6,671 nucleotides of DNA. Source: Bacillota bacterium. GTDB taxonomy: Bacteria > Bacillota > Sulfobacillia > Symbiobacteriales > Symbiobacteriaceae. A model generated the notes under the pieces. That model had not been told where the DNA came from, made no database searches, and saw only the letters and a list, made by a program, of their open reading frames with translations. A program made the position numbers and the translations under genes. Positions 1 to 4,986 of this stretch are shown here, piece after piece; within the stretch, counting starts at the first letter, position 1; each line of letters begins with the position of its first letter. The stretch is taken from the NCBI GenBank assembly GCA_028287415.1, contig JAQBPS010000273.1:1-6671 (forward strand), written 5' to 3'.

Positions 1-406
1 CCCGGTGATGGATCTCGTGCTCCATCACGTGGTAGACCAGCCAGTTCATCGTGGCGGCCGGGAAGTCGATGTACGGCATCGGGTACTTGCGGTTCAGCTC
101 CGTCAGCGGGCTGTCACGAAGCCATTCCACCGTCGCCTTATGCACACGGTCCCAGAAGGCGATTAGTTGCTCCGCGTTTTCAAACTGCTTGGGATCCCAG
201 AGAGTCTCCCACGGCTCCTTTTTCAACGCATTGCGGTAAATCCAGTGCCACTCCGAATCGACGATGTGAACGGCGAGCTCCCACGCGCTGGTGTGCCAAC
301 CCGGAGGCTTCCACGCGAACTGCTCAGGGGTAAGCTTGCGCAGTGCGCTCAGCGTGAACGGTCGCAGGTCGGTCTCCCAATGGCGGTATACGTCAAATGC
401 AAGCAT
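1..406 (-). CDS. DinB/YfiT-family protein, C-terminus cut by window edge
   Basis: This is the first 135 residues of a DinB/YfiT-type four-helix-bundle protein, still open at the left edge. The family comprises small metal-dependent proteins, often thiol-dependent transferases or hydrolases such as the bacillithiol S-transferases; the substrate cannot be told here. The expected metal-binding histidines are visible: His47 in AVHIVD, and His130 and His134 in the late motif MEHEIHHR, spaced three apart as in YfiT. The protein is rich in tryptophan, which is common in this family. The ATG at 406 to 404 is preceded by a strong AAGGAGG at 414 to 420 with a 7-base gap, which fixes the start. It begins 33 bases after the acyl-CoA dehydrogenase stop with no terminator between them, so the two are probably co-transcribed. 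The family call is confident, the role open. Confidence 0.88.
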   Translation of the reverse strand, partial: MLAFDVYRHWETDLRPFTLSALRKLTPEQFAWKPPGWHTSAWELAVHIVDSEWHWIYRNALKKEPWETLWDPKQFENAEQLIAFWDRVHKATVEWLRDSPLTELNRKYPMPYIDFPAATMNWLVYHVMEHEIHHR

Positions 407-439
407 GGGCCGCCCTCCTTGCGCCTCAGCTACGGATGA

Positions 440-2104
440 TCAGCATGCGCCGTCCATGATCGCCTCAAAGCGCTCCAGCGCGATCCGGTCCGCGACGGTG
501 ATTCCCCAGCCCGTGCGCGGGCTCAGCCGTTCAATAAACATCGCGGCGATATCAACTTGATGAGGATGCTCCCGGGCCGCCTCGAGCAGGTAGGTGGCCG
601 AGAGGATATCAGCCATCAGGTTCAGCAGGCGGACGGCCTGCACCTCCGCTACGGCGGGCTCCGCTGCCGCCATGTGGCTCAGGGCGCTCCGGAAGGTATC
701 GGCGGCACTGCCCACCGTGCTCCGTAACGGTACAAGCTCCGGCTCGGTCACCGCCTCCAGCCGGCTCTGCACCTCAGCGAGGAAGTCCGCCGGCCCCTGC
801 TTGATCAGTACCCGCAGGCAGTCTAGTGCCAGAATATTCTCCGGCCCCTCCCACACCGTCAGCACCTGCGCGTCCCGCAGCAGACGGGGCATAACATACT
901 CTTCAATATAACCGTTGCCGCCGAAGCATTCGATACCTTCCCTGGCCATGGCCACCGCCCGGTCTGCGGAACGTGCCTTGGCGATAGGGACCAGCAGGCG
1001 GTGCAGCGGCTCGCCGCGCTCGAAGCAGTCCGCCGCCCGGAACGCGAGCGCGGTGATCGCCTCCAGATCGACCAGCATGTGCAGCAGCTTTGCCCGCATC
1101 AACGGGTGCTGGTTCAGGGGCTTGCCAAAAGTGGTCCGGCGTGCGGCGTAGATCGCGGCCTCAAGGAAGGCCCGGCGGGCCAGCCCGGCCGACCCGATCG
1201 CGTTCATCACCCGGGAGAGGTTGATCGCCTCCATCATCACCTTGAACCCTCGCCCAGCCTCAGCGATCAGGTAGGCCTCCGCCCCCTCCAGGAGCACCTC
1301 GCCGCTGGGTACAGCAGTGACGCCCAGCTTCTCCTTCAGCCTGCGGATGCGGCAACGATTACGGCTGCCGTCGGGCAGGGTCTGTGGGACGAGGAAGAGT
1401 GCGAGGCCGGCCGTACCCGGCGGAGCGCCCTCCGGCCGGGCGAGCGCCAGTGCGACTGGCGCATCCGCGTTGCTGGCGAACCACTTCTCGCCCGTGAGGC
1501 GCCAGGTCTCCCCCTCTTGCCGGGCGACTGTGGTGATCGCACCGACATCAGAGCCGCCGGTCTTCTCGGTCAGCCACGTGGCACCCTGCGTCAGCAGGTC
1601 GGGGTCCGTTGCCGTCAACCCGGGCAGGTAGCGCTCCCGCAACGCGGCCGGTGCGAAGCGGTCGACTATCAGAGCGGTTGCGGCAGTAAGCACCACGGGG
1701 CAGTAAACGCCCGTCTCGGCCATGGAGAGCATGTAACCCATGGCGTAGGTCACTGTGGGCGGTATCGGCCCCGGCGCACCTGCGGGCTGCTGGTGGCGCC
1801 ACGCGATGATACCGCTGCCGTACACATCCCGCAGCGTTTGGCGGTAGCCGGGGTTGTAGACAACCTGTGAGATCTCCTGCCCCTCGCGGTCGTACGCACG
1901 CAGCCGCGGGCGCCCCTCCTGGCGGTCCGTGTAGTCCGCCCGGGGCGAGATCTGGCTGCCGCACAGCGCCCCGAAGGCGGACAGGAGCGGGCGGGCCCCG
2001 GCCAACGCATCGGCTGGACAGTAACGGGCGACGGTCCTTTGCAGATTCCGGTCCGTCTCCCACCAGTTCAGTCCCTCACCCTGCCCATAACCGGCGTGGC
2101 GCAC
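440..2104 (-). CDS. AidB-like acyl-CoA dehydrogenase family flavoprotein
   Basis: This is a 554-residue FAD enzyme of the acyl-CoA dehydrogenase superfamily, nearest by eye to the AidB branch (E. coli AidB is 541 residues). Visible motifs are the flavin-binding TEKTGGSDV (about 179-187), GEKWFASNAD (about 205-214), RTTFGKPL (about 323-330), ECFGGNGYIEE (about 392-402) and VWEGPENILALD, whose Glu419 sits at the usual catalytic-base position. A C-terminal helical extension of roughly 130 residues follows, as in AidB, where that region binds DNA. Here it looks acidic to neutral rather than basic, so DNA binding should not be assumed. The GTG start at 2104 is chosen because GGGAGGG lies 6 bases upstream. 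The reading frame continues back to an ATG at 2308, but that ATG lies in a hairpin loop without a ribosome site. The gene probably forms an operon with the DinB-family gene. It could dehydrogenate an acyl-CoA or act in alkylation-stress defence; the sequence does not decide. Confidence 0.88.
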   Translation of the reverse strand: MRHAGYGQGEGLNWWETDRNLQRTVARYCPADALAGARPLLSAFGALCGSQISPRADYTDRQEGRPRLRAYDREGQEISQVVYNPGYRQTLRDVYGSGIIAWRHQQPAGAPGPIPPTVTYAMGYMLSMAETGVYCPVVLTAATALIVDRFAPAALRERYLPGLTATDPDLLTQGATWLTEKTGGSDVGAITTVARQEGETWRLTGEKWFASNADAPVALALARPEGAPPGTAGLALFLVPQTLPDGSRNRCRIRRLKEKLGVTAVPSGEVLLEGAEAYLIAEAGRGFKVMMEAINLSRVMNAIGSAGLARRAFLEAAIYAARRTTFGKPLNQHPLMRAKLLHMLVDLEAITALAFRAADCFERGEPLHRLLVPIAKARSADRAVAMAREGIECFGGNGYIEEYVMPRLLRDAQVLTVWEGPENILALDCLRVLIKQGPADFLAEVQSRLEAVTEPELVPLRSTVGSAADTFRSALSHMAAAEPAVAEVQAVRLLNLMADILSATYLLEAAREHPHQVDIAAMFIERLSPRTGWGITVADRIALERFEAIMDGAC

Positions 2105-2110
2105 ACGGAT

Positions 2111-2117
2111 CCCTCCC
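2111..2117 (-). promoter_or_regulatory. Ribosome binding site that sets a GTG start for the acyl-CoA dehydrogenase
   Basis: On the minus strand GGGAGGG lies 6 bases before the GTG at 2104. No other in-frame ATG or GTG upstream has a comparable site, so the 68 extra codons of the longest open frame are rejected. Confidence 0.65.
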
Positions 2118-2204
2118 TCTCTCTGCTGCGCTCCCATTCCTATGGGAAACTTCACGCAAATAGCCGTCTTTCCCTGCTTGGGTGCGGAAATGTCCATAGA
2201 CAGA

Positions 2205-2235
2205 AGCCCCGTGACGGCGATGACGTCACGGGGCT
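2205..2235. repeat. GC-rich hairpin in the leader of the acyl-CoA dehydrogenase gene
   Basis: This is a perfect 11-bp inverted repeat, AGCCCCGTGAC / GTCACGGGGCT, with a 9-base loop. It contains the 8-base palindrome TGACGTCA at 2221-2228. Neither direction has a T run after the stem, so it is not a typical intrinsic terminator. It could be a leader RNA structure or a protein-binding site. Confidence 0.6.
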
Positions 2236-2269
2236 GTCGAGGATTACTCAAAGGCGGGGCCGCCGAAAG

Positions 2270-2361
2270 GTGAAAGGGGGCAAGCTCAAAACGCCCTGCA
2301 CACAGCATTTTAGCGTGCGGGGCGTTTTGTGCGCAGGTGCGGAGCTCAGCCCTCCTTTCAC
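2270..2361. repeat. Large nested inverted repeat, possible terminator or small palindromic element
   Basis: The outer arms (2270-2287 and 2342-2361) begin and end with GTGAAAGG and CCTTTCAC and pair with one bulge and one small internal loop through GGGC and AGCTC. The inner arms are AAAACGCCCTGCAC (2288-2301) and GTGCGGGGCGTTTT (2315-2328), with 13 of 14 positions Watson-Crick paired and one T-G pair, around a 13-base loop. The inner hairpin has A and T runs at its base, so it could stop transcription in either direction. The extra outer arms are unusual for a plain terminator and recall small palindromic repeat elements. I see no target-site duplication and no second copy in the window. Confidence 0.65.
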
Positions 2362-2377
2362 TTCGACGATAAAGCCC

Positions 2378-2407
2378 AAAAACGGGACGGCATAATGCCG
2401 TCCCGTT
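2378..2407 (-). terminator. Rho-independent terminator of the ferredoxin gene
   Basis: This is a perfect 12-bp stem, AACGGGACGGCA / TGCCGTCCCGTT, with a 3-base loop. On the minus strand it is followed by five T residues (2382-2378, the first two within the stem base). It lies 21 bases after the ferredoxin stop, exactly where a terminator is expected. Confidence 0.85.
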
Positions 2408-2428
2408 GGTATCATATGTCGTCCTCGC

Positions 2429-2716
2429 CTAGCCGGGCTTGACCCAGGAGTCAAGGTTCTTGGGCTCTGCGTCGGGATGCAGCGTGCGCATTTTCGCCAG
2501 CAGTTCGTCCGTGGTCTCAACGTGCTCCTCGTCGGGAATGATCGACTCGACGGGGCAGACGGAGATGCACTGGGACTCCCCGTAGAAGCCATAGCACTCG
2601 GTGCACTTGTCGGGATCGATCACGTAGATCGAATCGCCCGGGCTAATTGCTTCGTTCGGGCACTCGGGTTCGCAGGCGCCGCAGGAGATGCAGGTGTCAA
2701 TGATCTTGACGGCCAC
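2429..2716 (-). CDS. 2[4Fe-4S] ferredoxin, Allochromatium/YfhL type
   Basis: This small (95-residue) soluble electron carrier has two cluster motifs. The first is CISCGACEPECP, with Cys9, 12, 15 and 19 in CxxCxxCxxxCP spacing. The second is Cys38-x2-Cys41-x8-Cys50-x3-Cys54-Pro. The 8-residue insert in the second motif and the roughly 40-residue C-terminal tail, rich in acidic residues, are hallmarks of the Allochromatium vinosum type, in which one cluster has an unusually negative potential. The GTG start at 2716 has AAGGGGG at 2725-2731, 8 bases upstream; the longer open frame to 2812 runs back into the leader and is rejected. The gene has its own promoter candidate and terminator, and lies downstream of the AOR and MoaD genes on the same strand. 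It is therefore a plausible electron acceptor for AOR, though the partnership is inferred from position only. Confidence 0.93.
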   Translation of the reverse strand: MAVKIIDTCISCGACEPECPNEAISPGDSIYVIDPDKCTECYGFYGESQCISVCPVESIIPDEEHVETTDELLAKMRTLHPDAEPKNLDSWVKPG

Positions 2717-2820
2717 GAAATGTTCCCCCTTACAATGAAAGCGAAATTTAACCGGCAAAACGGCTCCGCCGGTAAAAGATGCACCGGCAATCCAGGGGAC
2801 AGAACCCCCCACCGTTTACT

Positions 2821-2850
2821 AGCATACCCACCCTCGCGGTACACCGTCAA
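2821..2850 (-). promoter_or_regulatory. Candidate sigma-A promoter for the ferredoxin gene
   Basis: On the minus strand TTGACG (2850-2845) and TATGCT (2826-2821) are separated by 18 bases. An A-rich tract just upstream (about 2862-2870) could act as an UP element. The predicted transcript start near 2814 would leave a leader of about 100 bases. The match is partial: five of six bases at -35 and four of six at -10. Confidence 0.5.
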
Positions 2851-2890
2851 GGGTTCCGACTACTTTTTATTGGATGGGATTGGATATCAA

Positions 2891-2905
2891 TGAGAACGGT
2901 TCTCA
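2891..2905. promoter_or_regulatory. Fur-family-like 7-1-7 palindrome
   Basis: TGAGAACGGTTCTCA is a perfect 7-1-7 inverted repeat of the form TGAxAAx-n-xTTxTCA, the layout of Fur, Zur and related metalloregulator boxes. It lies about 40 bases upstream of the ferredoxin -35 candidate and about 50 bases past the MoaD-like stop. Which family member would bind it, if any, cannot be told. Confidence 0.45.
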
Positions 2906-2953
2906 GCGCTTTGTGAAAAACCGTCCATATAGTCTACCCTGTCCCAGCCAGTT

Positions 2954-3190
2954 TTATGCCCCGCCCTCAGCCTGGCGCAGCACAGCGACGTCATCGCCGG
3001 TGCGCAGCGGCGTCTCGGGGGGTACGTAGCGGCCATTAACGAGCACTGCGAGCTCCGGCTCGGTCAGCCCCAGCAGGGCGGGCAGGGCGCCGGCGGTCAT
3101 CCCGTCCGGCACCGTCTCATCGCCCCGCCAGAGCCGCTGCTCCCGGAACGGCAGGTAAACTTCCAGGTGGATGGTCAGTCCGTGTCCCAT
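2954..3190 (-). CDS. MoaD/ThiS-family sulfur-carrier-like protein
   Basis: This is a 78-residue ubiquitin-fold protein. The C-terminal part VNGRYVPPETPLRTGDDVAV matches the usual MoaD/ThiS pattern (VNGR, then a GD-V turn), followed by LRQAEGGA. MoaD proteins carry sulfur as a thiocarboxylate on a terminal Gly-Gly for molybdopterin synthesis. Here Gly76-Gly77 is followed by one extra Ala78, so the tail would need trimming or tolerance of one residue. The ATG at 3190 overlaps the end of the AOR gene by 16 bases, indicating translational coupling; no good ribosome site is visible, and there is no other ATG or GTG near. MoaD-like genes commonly accompany AOR-family genes (for example aorD in Aromatoleum), which supports a role in maturing the AOR pterin cofactor. 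Confidence 0.85.
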   Translation of the reverse strand: MGHGLTIHLEVYLPFREQRLWRGDETVPDGMTAGALPALLGLTEPELAVLVNGRYVPPETPLRTGDDVAVLRQAEGGA

Positions 3191-4872
3191 ATCCGGTCCA
3201 GCTCCTCGTCCGGCACGTCAAACGTGGCACCATGGGGCGCCAGCGCCTGCTCCCGCATCCACTCGGGGATGCGGTCGGTCGCCGGGCCAAGACCGGCCTT
3301 GCGGTTGAAAGCGACCTCGGTCCGGATCGTCGTCAGGGCCATATGGCGAACGTCGGCCTCCGACATCGGCTCACCGAACCGGGCCTCAAACATCGCTCGC
3401 ATGTTAGCGGCCGATGTGCCGTAAACTGCTCGGGCAAAGTTGCAGAATCCAAAGATGTCGAGGATCGTCGACGTGATCTGGAACTCCTTGGAAAGCTCAA
3501 CCTTCCCCTTCGGGTCGAGGTGATCGAGCTTTGCGCCGATGGTGTTGCCGGCCGTGTGGTCCGCACCCATGGGGCTGGTGGCGTAAGTCACGCCGTTGCC
3601 CTTGATCACGCGGGGGTCGTAAGCGGACATGACCTGGCCCTTGACGCTTGCGACCTCACGCACGCCAAGCACACGCCCGACGGTGGTGGCACCCGCTCCG
3701 ATCAGTTTGCCCAGAACGGTGCCCTCACGCATCTGGCGAAAAATGTCGAGCACGCCTTCCACGTCGCCGAACTTGATGAGGCCCGCCTGCATGGCCACGC
3801 CGATCGCACCGCCGGTCTCGATGGTGTCGACGCCGAGCGCATTGCAGTTGCGCGTAAACTGGGCAATCGCATCGAAGTCGAAGATCTCCAGGTTCGCACC
3901 CAGCAGCGTGTTCGTCTCGAACTCCATGGAGGAGGCGACCTCCTTGCCGCCCTCATCTACCCAGACGTTCGAGCACTGAATGGCGCAGCCGGTCATGCAG
4001 GAGTGCGAGTTCTGGCCGCCCCGTGCCTTGATGGTCTCCGCCATCTGCATGCCGGTGATCGACTCAGTCGCCGCGTCCTGCCCCCGGCTGAAGTTCCGGA
4101 TGGGGAGCCCGCCCAGCTTGTTGACCAGTTCGAGCGTGCCCGCCGTTCCGATCTTACGGTACCGGTCGATGGCCGGGCTCGTGGCGATCTCCTTGACGTA
4201 GCCCTTCGACTCGCTTCGCCACGCGGGCAGGTCGAACATGATCGGGGTCACATTCGGGCCGGGATCGAGCACGACAACCGCCTTGACCCGCTTGGAGCCC
4301 ATAACGGCGCCCATGCCGCCACGGGCGTTCAGCCGGGTGGGCCGGCCCTCGGGGTCGGTGTTGGCGATGCCGGCCACGTTCATCAACTGTTCGCCGGCCT
4401 GGCCGATGATGGCGAGAGCCGCCTTCTTGCCGAAGCGCTCGAAGAGCCGGGCCGCGGTCTCGGTGGTGTCGAGGCCCACCAGGTCGCCGGCAGGCTCGAG
4501 GGTCAGGCTACCCTTACCAATGATCACGATCTGCCACTGCTCCGCCCGTCCCTCGAACACGACGGCCCGCAGGCCGTTCTGGGCCAAGCGCCACCCCGTG
4601 TTGCCGCCGGAGTTCGACTCCTTGATGCCACCCGTGAGGGGGCTCTTGGCGCCCGCGGAGATGCGGCTGGAACTGGAGACAACCGTGCCTGACAGCAGTC
4701 CTGGCGCAAGCACCAGCTTGTTGGACGGACCGAGTGCGTCGCAGGTGGGGTCTACCTCATCGCTGACAATGCGGGAGGTGAGTGCCCGGCCGCCGAGGAA
4801 GCGGTAAGCTTCCGGCAGCGATTCAAAGCGGTGCGTTCCCGCCCGCAGATCAATTCGCACCATCTCTTCCAT
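3175..4872 (-). CDS. Aldehyde ferredoxin oxidoreductase family protein (tungsten/molybdenum bis-pterin enzyme)
   Basis: This 565-residue member of the AOR family is expected to oxidise aldehydes to carboxylic acids in the cytoplasm with ferredoxin as electron acceptor, using a tungsto- or molybdo-bispterin and one [4Fe-4S] cluster. The N-terminal pterin-binding domain shows APGLLSGT, NSGGNTGWRLAQNG (about 87-100) and RGGMGAVMGSK (184-194). The C-terminal domains show MEFETNTLLGAN (about 316-327) and YATSPMGADHTAG (about 430-442). Cluster ligands appear to be Cys292, Cys296, Cys300 and Cys477 (IFGFCNF). The first three are spaced C-x3-C-x3-C rather than the C-x2-C-x3-C of the Pyrococcus enzyme. 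The protein is about 40 residues shorter than Pyrococcus AOR, mainly at the C-terminus. The start at 4872 has GGAGGT 8 bases upstream; an ATG at 4878 is only 2 bases from that site. The substrate and the choice of metal are not readable. Confidence 0.93.
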   Translation of the reverse strand: MEEMVRIDLRAGTHRFESLPEAYRFLGGRALTSRIVSDEVDPTCDALGPSNKLVLAPGLLSGTVVSSSSRISAGAKSPLTGGIKESNSGGNTGWRLAQNGLRAVVFEGRAEQWQIVIIGKGSLTLEPAGDLVGLDTTETAARLFERFGKKAALAIIGQAGEQLMNVAGIANTDPEGRPTRLNARGGMGAVMGSKRVKAVVVLDPGPNVTPIMFDLPAWRSESKGYVKEIATSPAIDRYRKIGTAGTLELVNKLGGLPIRNFSRGQDAATESITGMQMAETIKARGGQNSHSCMTGCAIQCSNVWVDEGGKEVASSMEFETNTLLGANLEIFDFDAIAQFTRNCNALGVDTIETGGAIGVAMQAGLIKFGDVEGVLDIFRQMREGTVLGKLIGAGATTVGRVLGVREVASVKGQVMSAYDPRVIKGNGVTYATSPMGADHTAGNTIGAKLDHLDPKGKVELSKEFQITSTILDIFGFCNFARAVYGTSAANMRAMFEARFGEPMSEADVRHMALTTIRTEVAFNRKAGLGPATDRIPEWMREQALAPHGATFDVPDEELDRIWDTD

Positions 4873-4880
4873 GTGCATTC

Positions 4881-4886
4881 ACCTCC
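4881..4886 (-). promoter_or_regulatory. Ribosome binding site of the AOR gene
   Basis: GGAGGT on the minus strand lies 8 bases before the ATG at 4872 but only 2 bases before the ATG at 4878. This favours the shorter protein starting Met-Glu-Glu-Met. Confidence 0.7.
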
Positions 4887-4903
4887 GTTCTATTCCGTCG
4901 AGA

Positions 4904-4909
4904 ATTGTA
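4904..4909 (-). promoter_or_regulatory. Candidate -10 element of the AOR promoter
   Basis: TACAAT on the minus strand matches the -10 consensus at five of six positions and would start transcription near 4897, giving a short leader before the ribosome site. There is no TTGACA-like -35 at 16-18 bases. That space is taken by the inverted repeat 4907-4928, which even overlaps the -10, as expected for a regulated promoter. Confidence 0.45.
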
Positions 4910-4939
4910 GCCATTGAGGTATGGCTACTCCCTGGCTAC
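4907..4939. promoter_or_regulatory. Candidate shared operator of the divergent promoters
   Basis: GTAGCCAT (4907-4914) and ATGGCTAC (4921-4928) form a perfect 8-bp inverted repeat with a 6-base spacer. A third half-site, TGGCTAC (4933-4939), repeats the right half at an 11-base step, about one helical turn. The array lies between the AOR -10 element and the -10 of the flavin protein gene, so one protein bound here could affect both. The regulator is unknown and is not encoded in the window as far as I can see. Confidence 0.55.
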
Positions 4940-4944
4940 GGGTA

Positions 4945-4953
4945 TGGTAGAAT
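4945..4953 (+). promoter_or_regulatory. Candidate extended -10 promoter of the flavin protein and aldo/keto reductase genes
   Basis: TGG-TAGAAT is an extended -10 (TGn plus TAGAAT at 4948-4953). No good -35 is seen at the normal distance; the third operator half-site lies immediately upstream. Transcription would start near 4960, leaving a leader of about 27 bases. Confidence 0.5.
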
Positions 4954-4971
4954 AAGAGAACTGATACATAT

Positions 4972-4976
4972 GGAGG
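4972..4976 (+). promoter_or_regulatory. Ribosome binding site that supports a GTG start
   Basis: GGAGG lies 10 bases before the GTG at 4987. The ATG overlapping this motif at about 4969 opens a different, short frame and is not used for the flavin protein. Confidence 0.6.
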
Positions 4977-4986
4977 CGATCTTCGA

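Larger units (their letters stand above)
2105..2428. other. Intergenic region between ferredoxin and acyl-CoA dehydrogenase genes
   Basis: These 324 bases hold no convincing gene. Read in the minus direction they contain the ferredoxin terminator (2378-2407), a large nested inverted repeat (2270-2361), a GC-rich leader hairpin (2205-2235), a small 6-bp hairpin with a 4-base loop (2132-2147, TCCCAT/ATGGGA) and the ribosome site of the acyl-CoA dehydrogenase gene. I do not see a clear -35/-10 pair for that gene; its promoter must lie in this region or transcription must read through. Confidence 0.7.
2717..2953. other. Regulatory gap between MoaD-like and ferredoxin genes
   Basis: These 237 bases hold no gene. 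They contain a promoter candidate for the ferredoxin, a Fur-family-like palindrome, an ATTGGAT direct repeat and a leader hairpin (ACCGGC 2751-2756 with GCCGGT 2768-2773). There is no recognisable terminator after the MoaD-like gene, so read-through from the AOR operon into the ferredoxin is possible. Confidence 0.6.

Noticed and set aside
1001..1870. A long plus-strand open frame of 289 codons
   Set aside because: It lies opposite the well-supported acyl-CoA dehydrogenase gene and its product is rich in arginine, glycine and glutamine with no recognisable fold; this is a GC-rich antisense shadow.
2105..2308. An N-terminal extension of the acyl-CoA dehydrogenase by 68 residues, to an ATG at 2308
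   Set aside because: The ATG lies in the loop of a hairpin, no ribosome site precedes it, the extension does not resemble the family, and a GTG with GGGAGGG at the right distance exists at 2104.
3232..4692. A very long plus-strand open frame of 486 codons opposite AOR
   Set aside because: The product is low-complexity (His, Arg, Ala, Asp, Gly), has no family motif, and mirrors the codon pattern of the AOR gene, which has complete motifs.
4870..4878. AOR start at the ATG of 4878
   Set aside because: It would be only 2 bases from the GGAGGT site; the ATG at 4872 has normal spacing.
4873..4986. A molybdenum/tungsten cofactor riboswitch in the AOR leader
   Set aside because: The AOR leader from the predicted transcript start is only about 25 bases, too short for that RNA, and no matching structure is visible.
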